Shown here one piece after another: positions 21,701-32,135 of a stretch of 64,000 nt of DNA (its first letter is position 1; each line of letters starts with the position of its first letter). Location of the stretch: positions 1-64,000 of the forward strand of contig NZ_KB889827.1 in NCBI RefSeq assembly GCF_000372805.1, read 5' to 3'. The DNA comes from Marinobacter gelidimuriae (GTDB lineage: Bacteria > Pseudomonadota > Gammaproteobacteria > Pseudomonadales > Oleiphilaceae). A program made the translations under genes and the position numbers. A model generated the notes under the pieces. It did not search any database and was not told the DNA's origin. It saw only the letters and a program-made list of their open reading frames with translations.

Positions 21701-22180
21701 TTATTTCAATATACGAGCGTTGGAAGAAATTATAACGCTTGGGGCAGGGACGTTCTTATTAACCTTCATTAAGTGTGGCTGATAATCACCGGGCATGCGG
21801 CGCTGCCATAGCCTTGCGACTAAAAAGCCCGCACCCAAGCCAAGGCCAGCGGCCAGGATAGCTACGCCGTCGCTGCCCGGCACCAGCTGGCTTGCAGCCA
21901 TGCTCGCAACGACCATCAACAGCAGCGGTAACGCATACACCATTAACGACGCCTGCAATAGCGCCTGTTCCGCAATGCCCAGAGTTACATCGTCGCCCAC
22001 ACCCGCGTGCAGGCTGTTCAGAACTTGCACTTGATTGGCCCGACCACCGCTGGCAGCCGCCAGCACTCGCTGACCACAGCCACTGCGAACAGTGCAGCTC
22101 TGACACGCGCTCTGGCGAATGGTTTGCACCCAGACGGTGTTGCCAGACACCGCTACCACCCGGCCGCTTTCGGTGATCAC
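21701..22180 (-). CDS. rseC: RseC/MucC family regulator
   Basis: Inner-membrane protein that modulates the sigma-E/AlgU response. The 159 residues start with a soluble region carrying a cysteine cluster (SACQSCTVRSGCGQR; the family can bind Fe-S), followed by two membrane helices (about residues 79-98 and 104-123). The GTG start overlaps the mucB stop (GTGA). The family also includes electron-transport-associated SoxR-reducing proteins; here the genomic position supports the MucC/RseC role. Confidence 0.9.
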   Translation of the reverse strand: MITESGRVVAVSGNTVWVQTIRQSACQSCTVRSGCGQRVLAAASGGRANQVQVLNSLHAGVGDDVTLGIAEQALLQASLMVYALPLLLMVVASMAASQLVPGSDGVAILAAGLGLGAGFLVARLWQRRMPGDYQPHLMKVNKNVPAPSVIISSNARILK

Positions 22181-23274
22181 CGGCTTGCGCCCTGATGCTC
22201 GATCAGGCTTGCGGTGGCGCTATCAGCATTAGCACCATCGACATTAGAACTATCAACCGCAGCGCTGTCAAAACGCACCGACTCTGCCACTTTACGGGCG
22301 GTGACCGGAGGCACTTCGCCGACCACCGAGATCAATACCTGACGCCCGTCTGACTGCACTGGCCGCAAATACACCGTGGTAGCACCAATACGCGATGCAC
22401 CTGTCGGCATATCCAGGCTTGCAACGTCTTCTACAAACACCGAAAAAGCCGCTAAACCATCACTGAACGCAATCACCTGGCGTTTATCCGATCGCGGCGT
22501 AGCCGCGGGCTCAAAACCCGCGGGCAACCAATCCAACGACCAACCTTGCAGGCGGGTCACCAGTTCGGTGGCCGAACTGCCAGGCTCAAGGCTGATGGTA
22601 CTGGTTTGATTCTTGTCTGCCGTTGCTATCTGCAGCTCGCTATCGGCGATATCATCGGTAATATCGAGACTGGTGAACTGGAAATGCTCCAGGATCTGGT
22701 CGTCGGCGTTACGGGTTTGGCTTTTCACCAGCAGGCCGGTGTCTTTTTCCAGCCACAAGCGATAGCTGTAGCGGTAAGGGTCATTAGCGGTCAAGGCAAT
22801 TTTTACAGCGGCGTAGCCTGCTACGCGGCCCTCTCCCAGCATTTGCGCCTGGTACCAGCGCGTCGCAGGCAATAGCTGATCACTAAACGAGTCAGCCAGC
22901 GGCTCGGAGGGAATAATAGCATCTAGTGTGACGGTATCTTGGGCTGGCAACACGCAAATAACCTCCATGCCACGACGCACAATTTCGCCGCTCCCGCCGT
23001 CCTGAATAACCAGTCTTTCCTCAACCATACTGCCGTTGTAGCGGTGGGCCACTTGCATGGACTGCACCTGCTGGCCGCGGCCGTACACAAACACACCCCG
23101 GTAGGAGGTCATGTTCATGGCCGGGCCCAGGCGCTGCAACCACTTGACCGCTTCTGCGCTATTGGCGGTTTGGGGCTGCGCTTCGGTCGCCTGTGCCGCA
23201 GCCGGCATCCACAAACCCATAACCGCAAGGGCCAGGAAAAAACGCAACCATACTGTGCCTGCCTGCCCGTTCAC
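22177..23274 (-). CDS. mucB: sigma factor AlgU regulatory protein MucB (RseB family)
   Basis: Periplasmic lipid-sensing protein that binds MucA and protects it from proteolysis. The 365 residues start with a signal peptide (cleavage after PAAAQA, about residue 28), followed by the large LolA-like domain (MNMTSYRGVFVYGRGQQVQSM) and the smaller C-terminal domain (GWSLDWLPAGFEP). The start codon is GTG at 23274, four bases after the mucA stop. It is about 40 residues longer than the usual MucB, with a low-complexity tail rich in Asp, Ser and Ala. Confidence 0.93.
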   Translation of the reverse strand: MNGQAGTVWLRFFLALAVMGLWMPAAAQATEAQPQTANSAEAVKWLQRLGPAMNMTSYRGVFVYGRGQQVQSMQVAHRYNGSMVEERLVIQDGGSGEIVRRGMEVICVLPAQDTVTLDAIIPSEPLADSFSDQLLPATRWYQAQMLGEGRVAGYAAVKIALTANDPYRYSYRLWLEKDTGLLVKSQTRNADDQILEHFQFTSLDITDDIADSELQIATADKNQTSTISLEPGSSATELVTRLQGWSLDWLPAGFEPAATPRSDKRQVIAFSDGLAAFSVFVEDVASLDMPTGASRIGATTVYLRPVQSDGRQVLISVVGEVPPVTARKVAESVRFDSAAVDSSNVDGANADSATASLIEHQGASR

Positions 23275-23277
23275 GGT

Positions 23278-23847
23278 TTAATAACCCCCTGCATCAACGC
23301 TGACCAGGCGCGCATAGCCCACCGAGCCCCGACCGGCACCCACACTGTTATGCTGGGCGTGTTCCAGCAGATAACGGTGAATCTGCTGCCGCTGCCTGTC
23401 ATCCAGGCCCTGCAGCGATACTTCGCTGACCGAAGCAACCGTTGCAGCCGCGTTTGGTTCCGCTGAGGCCTGAGCAGCAATCAGCTCCGGCTCAGCGGCG
23501 CTTTGCCAGCCCGAACCCGCGCCAAAACCCACCACCAGCGCCATCGCAATCATGGCCACCGCGGGCCAGTGCCAGCGCTGACGGCCGATTGTCTTTACCG
23601 CACGGTGTTCTGACGCTGGCACCCCGCCGTCAAGGCGCTGCCAAACACCGGCACTGACATCGGCGGCCGGCGAGACCGAGTCAGCCGCGGCGCCTGTGCC
23701 ATGCATCAGGTCGTGAATCTGCTGCCAGCGTTGCCACTGGCCGCGCACCTCATCCTGGTCGGAAAAGGACAGCAAACGCCGCACAGCGAGTTCGTCTGCT
23801 TCGTCGTCCATCATGGCCGACAGGGTTTCTCTGAGACGATCATCCAT
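23278..23847 (-). CDS. mucA: anti-sigma factor MucA (RseA family)
   Basis: Membrane anti-sigma factor that sequesters AlgU until it is cleaved in response to envelope stress. The 189 residues have the N-terminal sigma-binding domain (MDDRLRETLSAMMDDEADELAVRRLLS), one membrane helix (about 93-112) and a periplasmic tail that would be bound by MucB. The frame is open to 23955, but the MDDRLRE start matches the family and removes an unrelated leader. It lies 11 bases downstream of algU. Confidence 0.93.
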   Translation of the reverse strand: MDDRLRETLSAMMDDEADELAVRRLLSFSDQDEVRGQWQRWQQIHDLMHGTGAAADSVSPAADVSAGVWQRLDGGVPASEHRAVKTIGRQRWHWPAVAMIAMALVVGFGAGSGWQSAAEPELIAAQASAEPNAAATVASVSEVSLQGLDDRQRQQIHRYLLEHAQHNSVGAGRGSVGYARLVSVDAGGY

Positions 23848-23858
23848 GGGATGCAACC

Positions 23859-24479
23859 TCAATTGCTTGCAGAATGGTTGAGCAAGGGGCCAAGATGGCG
23901 GTCTACCGCATCCCGGGCCCGAAAAATACGGGAACGCACCGTGCCAATCGGGCATTCCAGTATGCGGGCAATGTCTTCGTAACTCAGGCCATCATATTCT
24001 CGTAACAAAAACGCCGAACGCAATTCTTCCGGCAGTGCATCTATGGCTTTGTTCAAGGCCTGCTGTAGCTGGTCGCGCTGCAGCAGCTTCTCTGGCGAAG
24101 CAATATCCCGCAGGCGTTGGCCATCGTCGTAGTTTTCCGCGTCCGCCGAATCCGCGCTGCCCTGCGGGCGCCGGCTGCGCGCTTCCAGATAATTTTTAGC
24201 CGTATTAACCGCGATGCGGTAAAGCCAGGTGTAAAATGCGCTGTCACCGCGAAAACGGTCAATAGCGCGAAAGGCCTTAACGAAAGTTTCTTGGGTAAGA
24301 TCCATCACTTCGTGGCTGTCGAATACATAACGACTGATGATAGACGCTACTCGCGACTGGTATTTCAGCACCAGCAGATCGAATGCAGCGCGGTCGCCAT
24401 TGCGTACCTTGCGCACCAACTGCAAGTCGGTCTGGCTGTCGCCCTGGTCGGGGGCTGTCTGATCGATACTGGACGTCAT
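23859..24479 (-). CDS. algU: RNA polymerase sigma factor AlgU (RpoE)
   Basis: ECF sigma factor for envelope stress and, in relatives, exopolysaccharide genes. Region 2 is visible as DRAAFDLLVLKYQSRVASII through MDLTQETFVKAFRAIDRFRGDSAFYTWLYRIAVNTAKNYL; region 4 as LPEELRSAFLLREYDGLSYEDIARIL. Starting at 24479 gives 206 residues, close to the family's 193; an upstream in-frame ATG at 24548 would add 23 residues with no family likeness. Neither has a strong ribosome site. A weak AlgU-like autoregulatory promoter (GAACTA at 24649-24644, 16 bases, TCCA at 24627-24624) is possible. Confidence 0.94.
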   Translation of the reverse strand: MTSSIDQTAPDQGDSQTDLQLVRKVRNGDRAAFDLLVLKYQSRVASIISRYVFDSHEVMDLTQETFVKAFRAIDRFRGDSAFYTWLYRIAVNTAKNYLEARSRRPQGSADSADAENYDDGQRLRDIASPEKLLQRDQLQQALNKAIDALPEELRSAFLLREYDGLSYEDIARILECPIGTVRSRIFRARDAVDRHLGPLLNHSASN

Positions 24480-24665
24480 GGACGGTTTGCCGGCACTCGC
24501 TGGTTCGGTGGCCTGAGTTTCGGCCTGCTTGAGAATGGAATGTATCATGCTGCTGCCCGGCGTCCATTAATGGAGTATTCGGGAAAAACGACCGCTTAAA
24601 AGCGACTTCCCGGTTCTGGCAAATGGACAGCGAGCACAAAGTTTAGTTCAATACACATCCACATT

Positions 24666-26291
24666 ATGGCCTGTGATACCAACCCAATGCCACAATCCTT
24701 CGAGTTCGATGTACTGGTGATCGGCAGTGGAGCTGCCGGTTTGACGGTGGCTCTGAATCTGCCGCCCCATTTGCAAGTCTGCGTCCTCAGCAAAGCGGCC
24801 ATCAGCAGTGGCGCCACGCTCTGGGCCCAGGGCGGAATTGCGGCGGTTCTTGACGGGGAAGACTCCGTTGAAAACCACATTCAGGACACCCTGGACGCCG
24901 GAGCAGGCCTCTGCCACAAAGACGCTGTACGCTTTACTGTAGAGCACAGCAAGGCCAGCGTTGACTGGCTGGTTGATTCCGGCGTGGACTTCACTCGCGA
25001 TAACAACGCCGCTTTTCACCTGACACGCGAGGGTGGCCACAGCCATCGCCGCATTATCCACGCTGCAGATGCTACCGGGCAGGCCGTGTCTACCACCCTG
25101 GTGGCCCAAGCCGAAGCACGAGCCAATATCACGCTGATGTCTGGCCGGGTCGCGGTAGATCTGATCACCAACCGCAAACTGTCGCTGCCTGGCAATCGCT
25201 GCGTGGGCGCTTACGTGCTGAATCTCGACGACAATCACGTTGAATTGATCCGTGCCCGCTTTACGGTAATCGCCACCGGAGGGGCCTCCAAGGCCTACCG
25301 CTACACCACCAACCCAGACGGTGCTTCTGGTGACGGCATCGCCATGGCCTGGCGTGCGGGCTGCCGCGTCGCCAATATGGAATTCAACCAGTTTCACCCG
25401 ACCTGCCTGTACCACCCCCACGCCAAATCGTTTCTAATCAGCGAAGCTCTGCGCGGCGAAGGTGGGCATTTGAAGTTGCCGGACGGCAGCCGCTTTATGG
25501 ACCGTTTCGACAGTCGTGCGGAACTGGCACCCAGAGACATTGTTGCCCGCGCCATCGATCACGAGATGAAACGCCTGGGCGCAGACCACGTGTATCTGGA
25601 CATCAGCCACAAGCCGGCAGATTTTATAAAACATCACTTCCCGACCATTTACGAAACCTGCCTGACCTATGGCATTGATATCACCTGCGAGCCAATTCCA
25701 GTGGTACCAGCTGCTCATTACACCTGTGGTGGCATCATTAGCGACCAACGCGCCAGAACCGATATCAACCAGCTTTACGTGGTCGGCGAAGCCGCTTTTA
25801 CCGGCCTGCACGGTGCCAACCGCATGGCCAGCAACTCTCTGCTGGAATGCCTGGTGTATGGCCGCGCTGCCGCGGAAGACATTACCCGCCGGGAAGCCGA
25901 CATACCGGCCGTGCCAGATGTTCCGGAGTGGGATGAAAGCCAGGTTCGCGATTCTGATGAAGACGTAGTCATTTCCCACAACTGGGACGAACTGCGCCAT
26001 TTTATGTGGGACTATGTCGGCATAGTTCGCACCACGAAACGCTTGCAGCGTGCCAAGCACCGGGTCGATTTGCTGTCTCGGGAAATTGGCGATTTTTACA
26101 GTAATTACCGGGTATCCAACGATTTGCTGGAACTGCGCAATCTGGTTACCGTGGCAGACCTTATTATCTGTTCCGCGCTGCAAAGGCACGAAAGCCGTGG
26201 CCTTCACTACACCCTGGATTATCCGGGGCTGCAGGCAGAAGCCCGTGACACCCTATTGGTACCCACCACGTACCGTACCTCTGAACCCTGA
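24666..26291 (+). CDS. nadB: L-aspartate oxidase
   Basis: Flavoprotein that oxidises L-aspartate to iminoaspartate, the first step of NAD synthesis, with NadA. The 541 residues open with the FAD dinucleotide fold [18 protein letters not shown], then [13 protein letters not shown], the [11 protein letters not shown] active-site arginine region, FHPTCLY, and [10 protein letters not shown]. The start is uncertain: ATG at 24666 or the ATG seven codons on; neither has a good ribosome site. It is divergent from algU, the same layout as in Pseudomonas. Confidence 0.95.
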   Translation: MACDTNPMPQSFEFDVLVIGSGAAGLTVALNLPPHLQVCVLSKAAISSGATLWAQGGIAAVLDGEDSVENHIQDTLDAGAGLCHKDAVRFTVEHSKASVDWLVDSGVDFTRDNNAAFHLTREGGHSHRRIIHAADATGQAVSTTLVAQAEARANITLMSGRVAVDLITNRKLSLPGNRCVGAYVLNLDDNHVELIRARFTVIATGGASKAYRYTTNPDGASGDGIAMAWRAGCRVANMEFNQFHPTCLYHPHAKSFLISEALRGEGGHLKLPDGSRFMDRFDSRAELAPRDIVARAIDHEMKRLGADHVYLDISHKPADFIKHHFPTIYETCLTYGIDITCEPIPVVPAAHYTCGGIISDQRARTDINQLYVVGEAAFTGLHGANRMASNSLLECLVYGRAAAEDITRREADIPAVPDVPEWDESQVRDSDEDVVISHNWDELRHFMWDYVGIVRTTKRLQRAKHRVDLLSREIGDFYSNYRVSNDLLELRNLVTVADLIICSALQRHESRGLHYTLDYPGLQAEARDTLLVPTTYRTSEP

Positions 26292-26346
26292 CACCCCATA
26301 GGGGTGATACCAGGTAGCACCAAACCCAAAACTGACAGGATGCGAT

Positions 26347-26619
26347 ATGTCTGAAACCCAAATCACCTCAAACTCTCCCGAGTTCAAGCGCTTATGGTGG
26401 CACAGCCGCCGCGGTATGCTGGAACTGGATAATCTCCTGGTGCCGTTTCTGGAGCAGGCCTACTGTGATTTGAACCCAAATGACCAAGCCTGCTATGAAA
26501 AACTGCTGACGTGTGAAGACAGCGACATGTTCGAGTGGTTTATGCAACGCAACAAGTCTGACGACCCGGACCTGCAGCGCATCGTTGAGGTTATTCTGAA
26601 ACGTGTCCAGCCGGATTGA
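26347..26619 (+). CDS. sdhE: FAD assembly factor SdhE
   Basis: Small cytoplasmic protein that promotes covalent flavinylation of succinate dehydrogenase (and fumarate reductase). The 90 residues contain the family motif RRGMLELD (about residues 19-26) and the conserved [26 protein letters not shown] helical core. An AGGA ribosome site precedes the ATG. It overlaps the next gene by 17 bases. The same protein was earlier called the antitoxin CptB of a toxin-antitoxin pair. Confidence 0.94.
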   Translation: MSETQITSNSPEFKRLWWHSRRGMLELDNLLVPFLEQAYCDLNPNDQACYEKLLTCEDSDMFEWFMQRNKSDDPDLQRIVEVILKRVQPD

Positions 26620-27061
26620 TATCAGACTGCGCCCAACCGGGCTGGTGGGTGCTATCGCCGCCCTACCCTGGTTGGTGCTAGCGGGTTTTGTGAGTTTACT
26701 GTCCACTGACGGCCATGTGTGGCTGTTGACGATGGTTCCTTTAGCTGCCGTTGGTGCGTTTCATGCCGTTCGCAGCCACGGCTTGCTGCTAGGGCAACAT
26801 TGCGTGGTCGGATTGCGCCTTCATGACGGCCAACTGTGGGCCTTACACCACGACAGCGCGGCGGTCGCCGTCAATCCGGGCCCTGGCAGCCGCATCGGCG
26901 CCCGCTTCAGTGTTCTGCAATTACGCCAGGCCCACAGCAACCGCTATTACACAACGGTATTGCTGCTCAGCGGCGGCCGTGGCAACCTGCCCTCAGACGA
27001 TGCGCGCCGTTTGCGCCTGTGGCTGAGGCTCGGGCAAAAACCTATGCCCGCCAACGTTTGA
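26603..27061 (+). CDS. YgfX/CptA-like membrane protein
   Basis: Short membrane protein encoded after sdhE. The GTG start at 26603 lies inside sdhE, so the two are coupled. The 152 residues have two adjacent membrane helices (about residues 11-30 and 36-53) and a soluble C-terminal part with [24 protein letters not shown], resembling the YgfX/CptA family. That family has been described as a cytoskeleton-targeting toxin in E. coli, a role that is not settled. Assignment rests on position plus topology, as sequence conservation is low. Confidence 0.72.
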   Translation: MSSRIDIRLRPTGLVGAIAALPWLVLAGFVSLLSTDGHVWLLTMVPLAAVGAFHAVRSHGLLLGQHCVVGLRLHDGQLWALHHDSAAVAVNPGPGSRIGARFSVLQLRQAHSNRYYTTVLLLSGGRGNLPSDDARRLRLWLRLGQKPMPANV

Positions 27062-27092
27062 CCCCATTTGCATTTGTTTTGCGGAGTTTGTA

Positions 27093-28145
27093 ATGAGCGA
27101 TAACACCACAGCCCTGTCGGCTGACAACCCCACTGCACACTCTATTGCCCACTCCATTGCAAACGCGATAGCAGAGCAACCACTGCCAGAAAACAACTGG
27201 GCAGAGCTGAATGACCGCCTGATGCTGACGGTCAGTGGAGCTGGCACCGATAAATTTTTGCAAGGCCAGTTCAGCCAGAACGTGAGCGAAGTCATCGCGG
27301 GTAAGTCCCTGCATGCAGCCGCCAGTAATCGCAAAGGCCGGGCCTACGCCCTGGTGCGTATGGTGCGCCACGATGACGCTATTCTGATGGACTTTAGCCG
27401 CGAGCTGGCGGATGCCACTGAGGCCGAGCTGCGCAAGTATTTGATGCTGTTTCGCGGCACCACCATGGCCCGCCTGGATGACAGCAAAATCATCGGCATC
27501 TTTGGCAGTGAACTGGCGCAGGCGGTTGCTGGTGAACAGGCTGCGCTAGTCACCGATCTGCGGCAACCCGGAGACACCCTGGCCACTGGGCACGGCCATC
27601 TGATTTTGCTCGAGCCTTCCATCGAAGGCCCTGCGCGCTATGAGCTCTGGTCACCGGACGGCGCCTTACCCGATGTACTCCAAACCAAACGTCAATGCAG
27701 CCTGGCTACCTGGCAAGCCGGACAAATTGCCGCCGGGGTGCCATGGCTGACCAGCGCAACCGCCGGCGCCTACGTACCACAAATGCTGAACTGGCAACAT
27801 TTGGGAGGCGTCCACTTCAAGAAAGGCTGTTACACCGGCCAGGAAGTTATTGCGCGCATGCACTTTCTCGGGCAGCTGAAAAAGAGCCTTTACCGGCTGG
27901 CCGTTACCGCCGATGCAGCACCGGCCGTTGGCGACGCTATCAGCAATGGCGAACGCAACGTGGGCGAAGTGGTCAATACCTTGCAGACCGGGCCGCAGCA
28001 GTATCATTTACTGGCGGTCATTCGCCATGACGCTGCAAATGGTCCGCTAACACTGGCAAACAGCGCCGATGCCAAGATACAGCTGTGCCCACTGGCGTAC
28101 GCCGTGCCGGAACGCGAACAGCCGCAGAAGACGGCAGATACATAA
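27093..28145 (+). CDS. ygfZ: folate-binding protein YgfZ
   Basis: GcvT-like tetrahydrofolate-binding protein needed for upkeep of some Fe-S enzymes. The 350 residues show the N-terminal region LTVSGAGTDKFLQGQFSQNV and the diagnostic motif KGCYTGQE (near residue 248) with its essential Cys. GGAG lies six bases before the ATG. The sdhE-ygfX-ygfZ order is conserved in gammaproteobacteria. Confidence 0.95.
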   Translation: MSDNTTALSADNPTAHSIAHSIANAIAEQPLPENNWAELNDRLMLTVSGAGTDKFLQGQFSQNVSEVIAGKSLHAAASNRKGRAYALVRMVRHDDAILMDFSRELADATEAELRKYLMLFRGTTMARLDDSKIIGIFGSELAQAVAGEQAALVTDLRQPGDTLATGHGHLILLEPSIEGPARYELWSPDGALPDVLQTKRQCSLATWQAGQIAAGVPWLTSATAGAYVPQMLNWQHLGGVHFKKGCYTGQEVIARMHFLGQLKKSLYRLAVTADAAPAVGDAISNGERNVGEVVNTLQTGPQQYHLLAVIRHDAANGPLTLANSADAKIQLCPLAYAVPEREQPQKTADT

Positions 28146-28251
28146 TGTGACAGGCAAGCGCCGCCGAATTTGCTATAAACTAGTGTCACGATGCGGATAC
28201 CCAACAGGCCACAGGCCCGCGCTTCATCGCTTAACCGGACTCGATCACCCT

Positions 28252-28626
28252 ATGTCGAACATCGCTGACACCATCAAGAACGACGTGATTACCGCCATCA
28301 AAATCAGCGGCATTGTGCTGGATGAAATCATTGCTGAACTGCACCCGCGGATTGGCGCCATTATCCTCAAGCGCTGGAATTTCCCCGCTGACCTGCAGGA
28401 TGTTCCGTTACTTTATAACCAGTTCGACCGCAGCCCTGCCAAGGCTGATTACAGCGATCTGGTGATGATAGCGACTCTGCAGAGAGTTGCCGGAACCGAT
28501 CACCCTTGGGCTCAGATGGACTGGAGCACCATTAGCGCGTTCGAACGGCTTGGGCTAGATCCTGAAGGAAGTGACGATGAAAACCTGGATGCCCAGATGG
28601 CGGCCGCCATGGCGATGCTGCAGTAG
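28252..28626 (+). CDS. internally deleted HDOD-family protein
   Basis: Intact 124-codon frame whose ends look like the two ends of one longer signalling protein. The first 16 residues (MSNIADTIKNDVITAI) resemble the start of HDOD proteins, and from about residue 30 (ELHPRIGAIILKRWNFPADL) to the last AMAMLQ it resembles their C-terminal quarter. The central part, where the HDOD fold and its HD-like residues should be, is absent. Full-length relatives in this position (after ygfZ) are about 280 residues from memory. It is probably a non-functional or altered remnant made by an in-frame deletion. No ribosome site is obvious. Confidence 0.65.
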   Translation: MSNIADTIKNDVITAIKISGIVLDEIIAELHPRIGAIILKRWNFPADLQDVPLLYNQFDRSPAKADYSDLVMIATLQRVAGTDHPWAQMDWSTISAFERLGLDPEGSDDENLDAQMAAAMAMLQ

Positions 28627-28656
28627 CGAGAGCAGGGAAAGCCAACGCGGGGAACA

Positions 28657-29364
28657 TCAGGGGCGCTGGGGCAGCGCCCAGTCAATAGCGCCAAGACCCC
28701 TCTCACCCAGCCATTGATTGGCCCGGGAAAAATGTTGACAACCTAAAAAGCCGCGATAGGCGCTCAGGGGTGATGGATGCGGCGCCTCCAGTACCCGATG
28801 TTTTTGGTGATCAATACCGCGGCCCTTTTTGTGGGCGTAACTGCCCCAGAGCATAAACACCACTCCCTGGTCCTGCTCATTGACTGCTGCGATCACAGAG
28901 TTGGTAAATTCTTCCCAGCCCATACCTTGATGCGCACCAGCACGGCCCTGTTCGACGGTTAAGACGCTGTTCAGCAGCAATACGCCTTGGTCAGCCCAGG
29001 CCTGCAAACACCCGTGCGCTGACGGCTCTATGCCAAGGTCACTGCGAATTTCCTTAAACATATTAACCAGCGATGGCGGCGTACGGGTACCGGGCAACAC
29101 CGAAAAGCTCAAACCGTGGGCCTGGCCCGGCCCGTGGTAAGGGTCCTGCCCCAGAATCACCGCTTTCACCTGTCCCAACGGCGTACTGTTCAGCGCGTTA
29201 AATACCTGGCGCGCCGGTGGGTAAATATTCTTACCCGCCGCTTCCTCTGCTGCTAAAAACGGCGCCAAAGACGCCATGTACGGCTGCCGGAACTCTTCTG
29301 CCAGCCGTTCCGACCAACCGCGGCCGGGCAGCAGTTGCTGCGCCAGCCCCTGCAGCGGTGTCAT
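28657..29364 (-). CDS. ung: uracil-DNA glycosylase
   Basis: Removes uracil from DNA as the first step of base-excision repair. The 235 residues show the catalytic water-activating motif [13 protein letters not shown] (Asp near residue 72), [10 protein letters not shown], and the HPSPLS loop near the C-terminus. It starts 3 bases past the lysS stop on the same strand, so it is likely co-transcribed with lysS. Confidence 0.96.
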   Translation of the reverse strand: MTPLQGLAQQLLPGRGWSERLAEEFRQPYMASLAPFLAAEEAAGKNIYPPARQVFNALNSTPLGQVKAVILGQDPYHGPGQAHGLSFSVLPGTRTPPSLVNMFKEIRSDLGIEPSAHGCLQAWADQGVLLLNSVLTVEQGRAGAHQGMGWEEFTNSVIAAVNEQDQGVVFMLWGSYAHKKGRGIDHQKHRVLEAPHPSPLSAYRGFLGCQHFSRANQWLGERGLGAIDWALPQRP

Positions 29365-29367
29365 CGC

Positions 29368-30900
29368 TTAGCCTTCGCTCTTTTTGCTGTCCGCTTTGTG
29401 TTCCGGGCGCATGGCCGGGAACAAGATAACGTCGCGGATAGACGCGGAGTTGGTGAGCAGCATAGCCAGACGGTCGATACCAATGCCTTCGCCCGCGGTG
29501 GGCGGCATGCCGTATTCCAGCGCCATCACATAGTCTTCATCGTAGAACATGGCTTCGTCGTCGCCGGCGTCTTTTTCCGCCACCTGGGCGCGGAAACGCT
29601 CGGCCTGGTCTTCAGCGTCATTCAACTCGGAGAAGCCGTTGGCAATTTCGCGGCCGCCGACAAAGAACTCGAAGCGCTCGGTGACAAGCGGATTGCTGTC
29701 TTTGCAGCGGGCCAACGGTGACACTTCTTTCGGGTATTCGGTAATGAACGTGGGCTGCATCAAGCGGTGCTCGGCAGTTTCCTCGAAAATCTCGATGTGC
29801 ACTTTGCCAAGGCCCCAGTTGTCCTTCATTTTAACGCCCAGGTCTTTCGCCATCTGCCACGCAAAGCTTTCGTCCGCCAGTTGCTCAGCGCTGACGTTTT
29901 CGTTGTAGCGCACAATAGCGTCAACGACGGTCAGCCGATCAAACGTTTTACCAAAGTCGTATTCAATGCGGGTTTCGTTACCGTCGGCGTCAACCGCCGT
30001 ATTCACCACCAGGCTGGAGCCCAAAACCTGCTCGGCAATGCTGCGCAGCATGTCTTCGGTCAGATCCATCAGGTCGTTGTAGTCGGCGTAAGCCTGGTAG
30101 AACTCGACCATGGTAAATTCCGGGTTGTGACGGGTCGAGAGCCCTTCGTTACGGAAGTTACGGTTAATTTCAAACACCCGCTCGAAACCGCCTACTACAA
30201 GGCGTTTCAGATACAGTTCCGGCGCGATGCGCAAGTACATATCAATACCCAAGGCATTGTGATGGGTCATAAACGGCCGTGCCGTGGCGCCACCGGGAAT
30301 CACCTGCAACATGGGGGTTTCAACTTCCATGAAGTCACGATCGGCAAAAAACTGGCGCATGGCGGTAATGATTTTCGAACGCGTCAGGAACACCCGGCGA
30401 CTGTCTTCGTTGACCATCAAATCCACATAACGATGACGATAGCGGGACTCGGTATCAGTCAGGCCTTTGTGTTTTTCCGGCAGCGGACGCAGAGATTTTG
30501 TCAGCAGCAGGTAGTCGTCCATGGTGACGTAAAGGTCGCCCTTACCTGAGCGCGCCAATATGCCGCGAACCCCGATAATGTCCCCCAGATCCCAGTGCTT
30601 TGTGGCCTTTTGCACGTCTTTGGAGGCGTACACCTGAATTCGGCCAGTCACGTCCTGAACTACCTTAAACGCCTTGCGATCCAGCATCATGCGGCCGGCA
30701 ATGGCCACAGGAATCGCCATGTCTTCCAACTGTTGCTTGCTATAATCCGCGTATTTTTCCAGCAGCTCGGCAGCGGTACTGTCGCGACGAAAATCGTTGG
30801 GAAACGCATTGCCCTGCTCGCGAATATCCGCCAGTTTAGCGCGGCGCTCGGCAATCAGCTTGTTGTCATCGGGCTGGGCATTGTGCATCTGTTCAGTCAT
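29368..30900 (-). CDS. lysS: lysyl-tRNA synthetase (class II)
   Basis: Charges tRNA-Lys. The 510 residues have the N-terminal OB-fold anticodon domain ([22 protein letters not shown]) and the class II core: motif 1 region ([16 protein letters not shown]), motif 2 ([26 protein letters not shown]) and motif 3 ([13 protein letters not shown]). It sits downstream of prfB, the well-known prfB-lysS pairing. Confidence 0.97.
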   Translation of the reverse strand: MTEQMHNAQPDDNKLIAERRAKLADIREQGNAFPNDFRRDSTAAELLEKYADYSKQQLEDMAIPVAIAGRMMLDRKAFKVVQDVTGRIQVYASKDVQKATKHWDLGDIIGVRGILARSGKGDLYVTMDDYLLLTKSLRPLPEKHKGLTDTESRYRHRYVDLMVNEDSRRVFLTRSKIITAMRQFFADRDFMEVETPMLQVIPGGATARPFMTHHNALGIDMYLRIAPELYLKRLVVGGFERVFEINRNFRNEGLSTRHNPEFTMVEFYQAYADYNDLMDLTEDMLRSIAEQVLGSSLVVNTAVDADGNETRIEYDFGKTFDRLTVVDAIVRYNENVSAEQLADESFAWQMAKDLGVKMKDNWGLGKVHIEIFEETAEHRLMQPTFITEYPKEVSPLARCKDSNPLVTERFEFFVGGREIANGFSELNDAEDQAERFRAQVAEKDAGDDEAMFYDEDYVMALEYGMPPTAGEGIGIDRLAMLLTNSASIRDVILFPAMRPEHKADSKKSEG

Positions 30901-30957
30901 TTTGGCTCACTGGGAATAAGAATCGGGTTAGTCCGGATCAAAGGGAAGGGCGCTGGG

Positions 30958-32053
30958 TCACAGCGCCATTTTCAGGCTGGCTTCAATAAACTTGTCGATA
31001 TCGCCATCAAGTACCGACTGGGTATTGCTGGTTTCTACCTTGGTGCGCAAATCCTTGACACGGCTGTCATCCAGCACGTAAGAGCGGATCTGGCTGCCCC
31101 AGCCGATGTCGGACTTGGAGTCTTCCAACTTTTGCTTCTCGGCGTTACGGGCCTGCATTTCGTGTTCGAACAGCTTGGCTTTCAGCTGTTTCATGGCCTG
31201 ATCTTTGTTCTGATGCTGGCTACGACCGGCTTGACAGGCTACAACAATGCCAGTTGGGTTGTGGGTCAGACGCACGGCCGACTCGGTGCGGTTAACGTGC
31301 TGGCCACCAGCACCAGAGGCACGATACACATCCACCCGCAGATCCGCCGGGTTGATTTCAATAACAATACTGTCGTCTACCTCAGGTGCCACAAACACCG
31401 ATGAAAACGAGGTGTGGCGGCGGTTACCGGAATCAAACGGCGACTTGCGTACTAAACGATGCACGCCGGTTTCGGTGCGCAGCCAGCCAAAGGCGTAATC
31501 GCCCTGAATGTGAAGCGTAGCGCTCTTGATGCCCGCCACTTCGCCTTCCTGCAACTCGACAATCTCGGCCTTGAAGCCACGGCGCTCGGCCCAGCGCAGA
31601 TACATGCGCAGCAGCATATTACCCCAGTCTTGGGCTTCGGTGCCGCCAGAGCCGGCCTGAATGTCCAGATAGGCGTTGTTGGGGTCCATTTCGCCGGAAA
31701 ACATCCGACGGAACTCGAGCTTTTCCAACTTTGCATCCAGCTCTGCAAGATCATTTTCGATGTCGGCAACCGTGGCTTCGTCGTCTTCTTCAACGGCCAT
31801 CTCAAGCAGGCCCTCGGCGTCGGTCAGGCCGCTGGTCAGTCGATCAATGGTGGACACGATCAGCTCCAGATCGGAGCGTTCTTTACCCAGAGCTTGCGCC
31901 CGCTCGGGATTTTCCCAAACGCTGGGCATTTCCAGTTCGCGCTCTACTTCGGTCAGACGTTCGCTGCGCTGGTCGTAGTCAAAGATACCCCCTGAGCGCT
32001 TCAGTGCGCTCACGCAGTTCTTTGATCTTCATAACAATGGGATTAATTTCCAT
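30958..32053 (-). CDS. prfB: peptide chain release factor 2 (programmed +1 frameshift)
   Basis: Releases nascent chains at UGA and UAA. The first 24 codons start at the ATG at 32053 ([20 protein letters not shown]) and end with an in-frame UGA at 31981-31979. The ribosome skips 31981 and resumes at GAC (31980), giving 364 residues, the normal RF2 length. The GGQ catalytic motif is seen in [12 protein letters not shown]. The SPF-type stop-recognition motif is not obvious in the residues I checked and should be verified by alignment. It is followed by lysS. Confidence 0.95.
31979..31995 (-). promoter_or_regulatory. prfB: prfB recoding site
   Basis: On the coding strand the bases read AGGGGGTATCTTTGAC: an internal Shine-Dalgarno-like AGGGGG, the slippery CTT and the in-frame TGA. 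This is the classical autoregulatory +1 site, which senses RF2 level through slow termination at its own UGA. Confidence 0.95.
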
Positions 32054-32135
32054 GAAATGCGGACTCGCTCTGGCAAGTGATGATTAAAACAAGGGCCTGA
32101 TTCTACCGGAAATCCGCCGTTAAATCAGCCGCTAC

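Noticed and set aside
25434..26207. 257-codon minus-strand frame opposite nadB (and a similar one at 24648-25421)
   Set aside because: Antisense shadow of nadB; no domain, no ribosome site, and nadB motifs are intact in the other strand.
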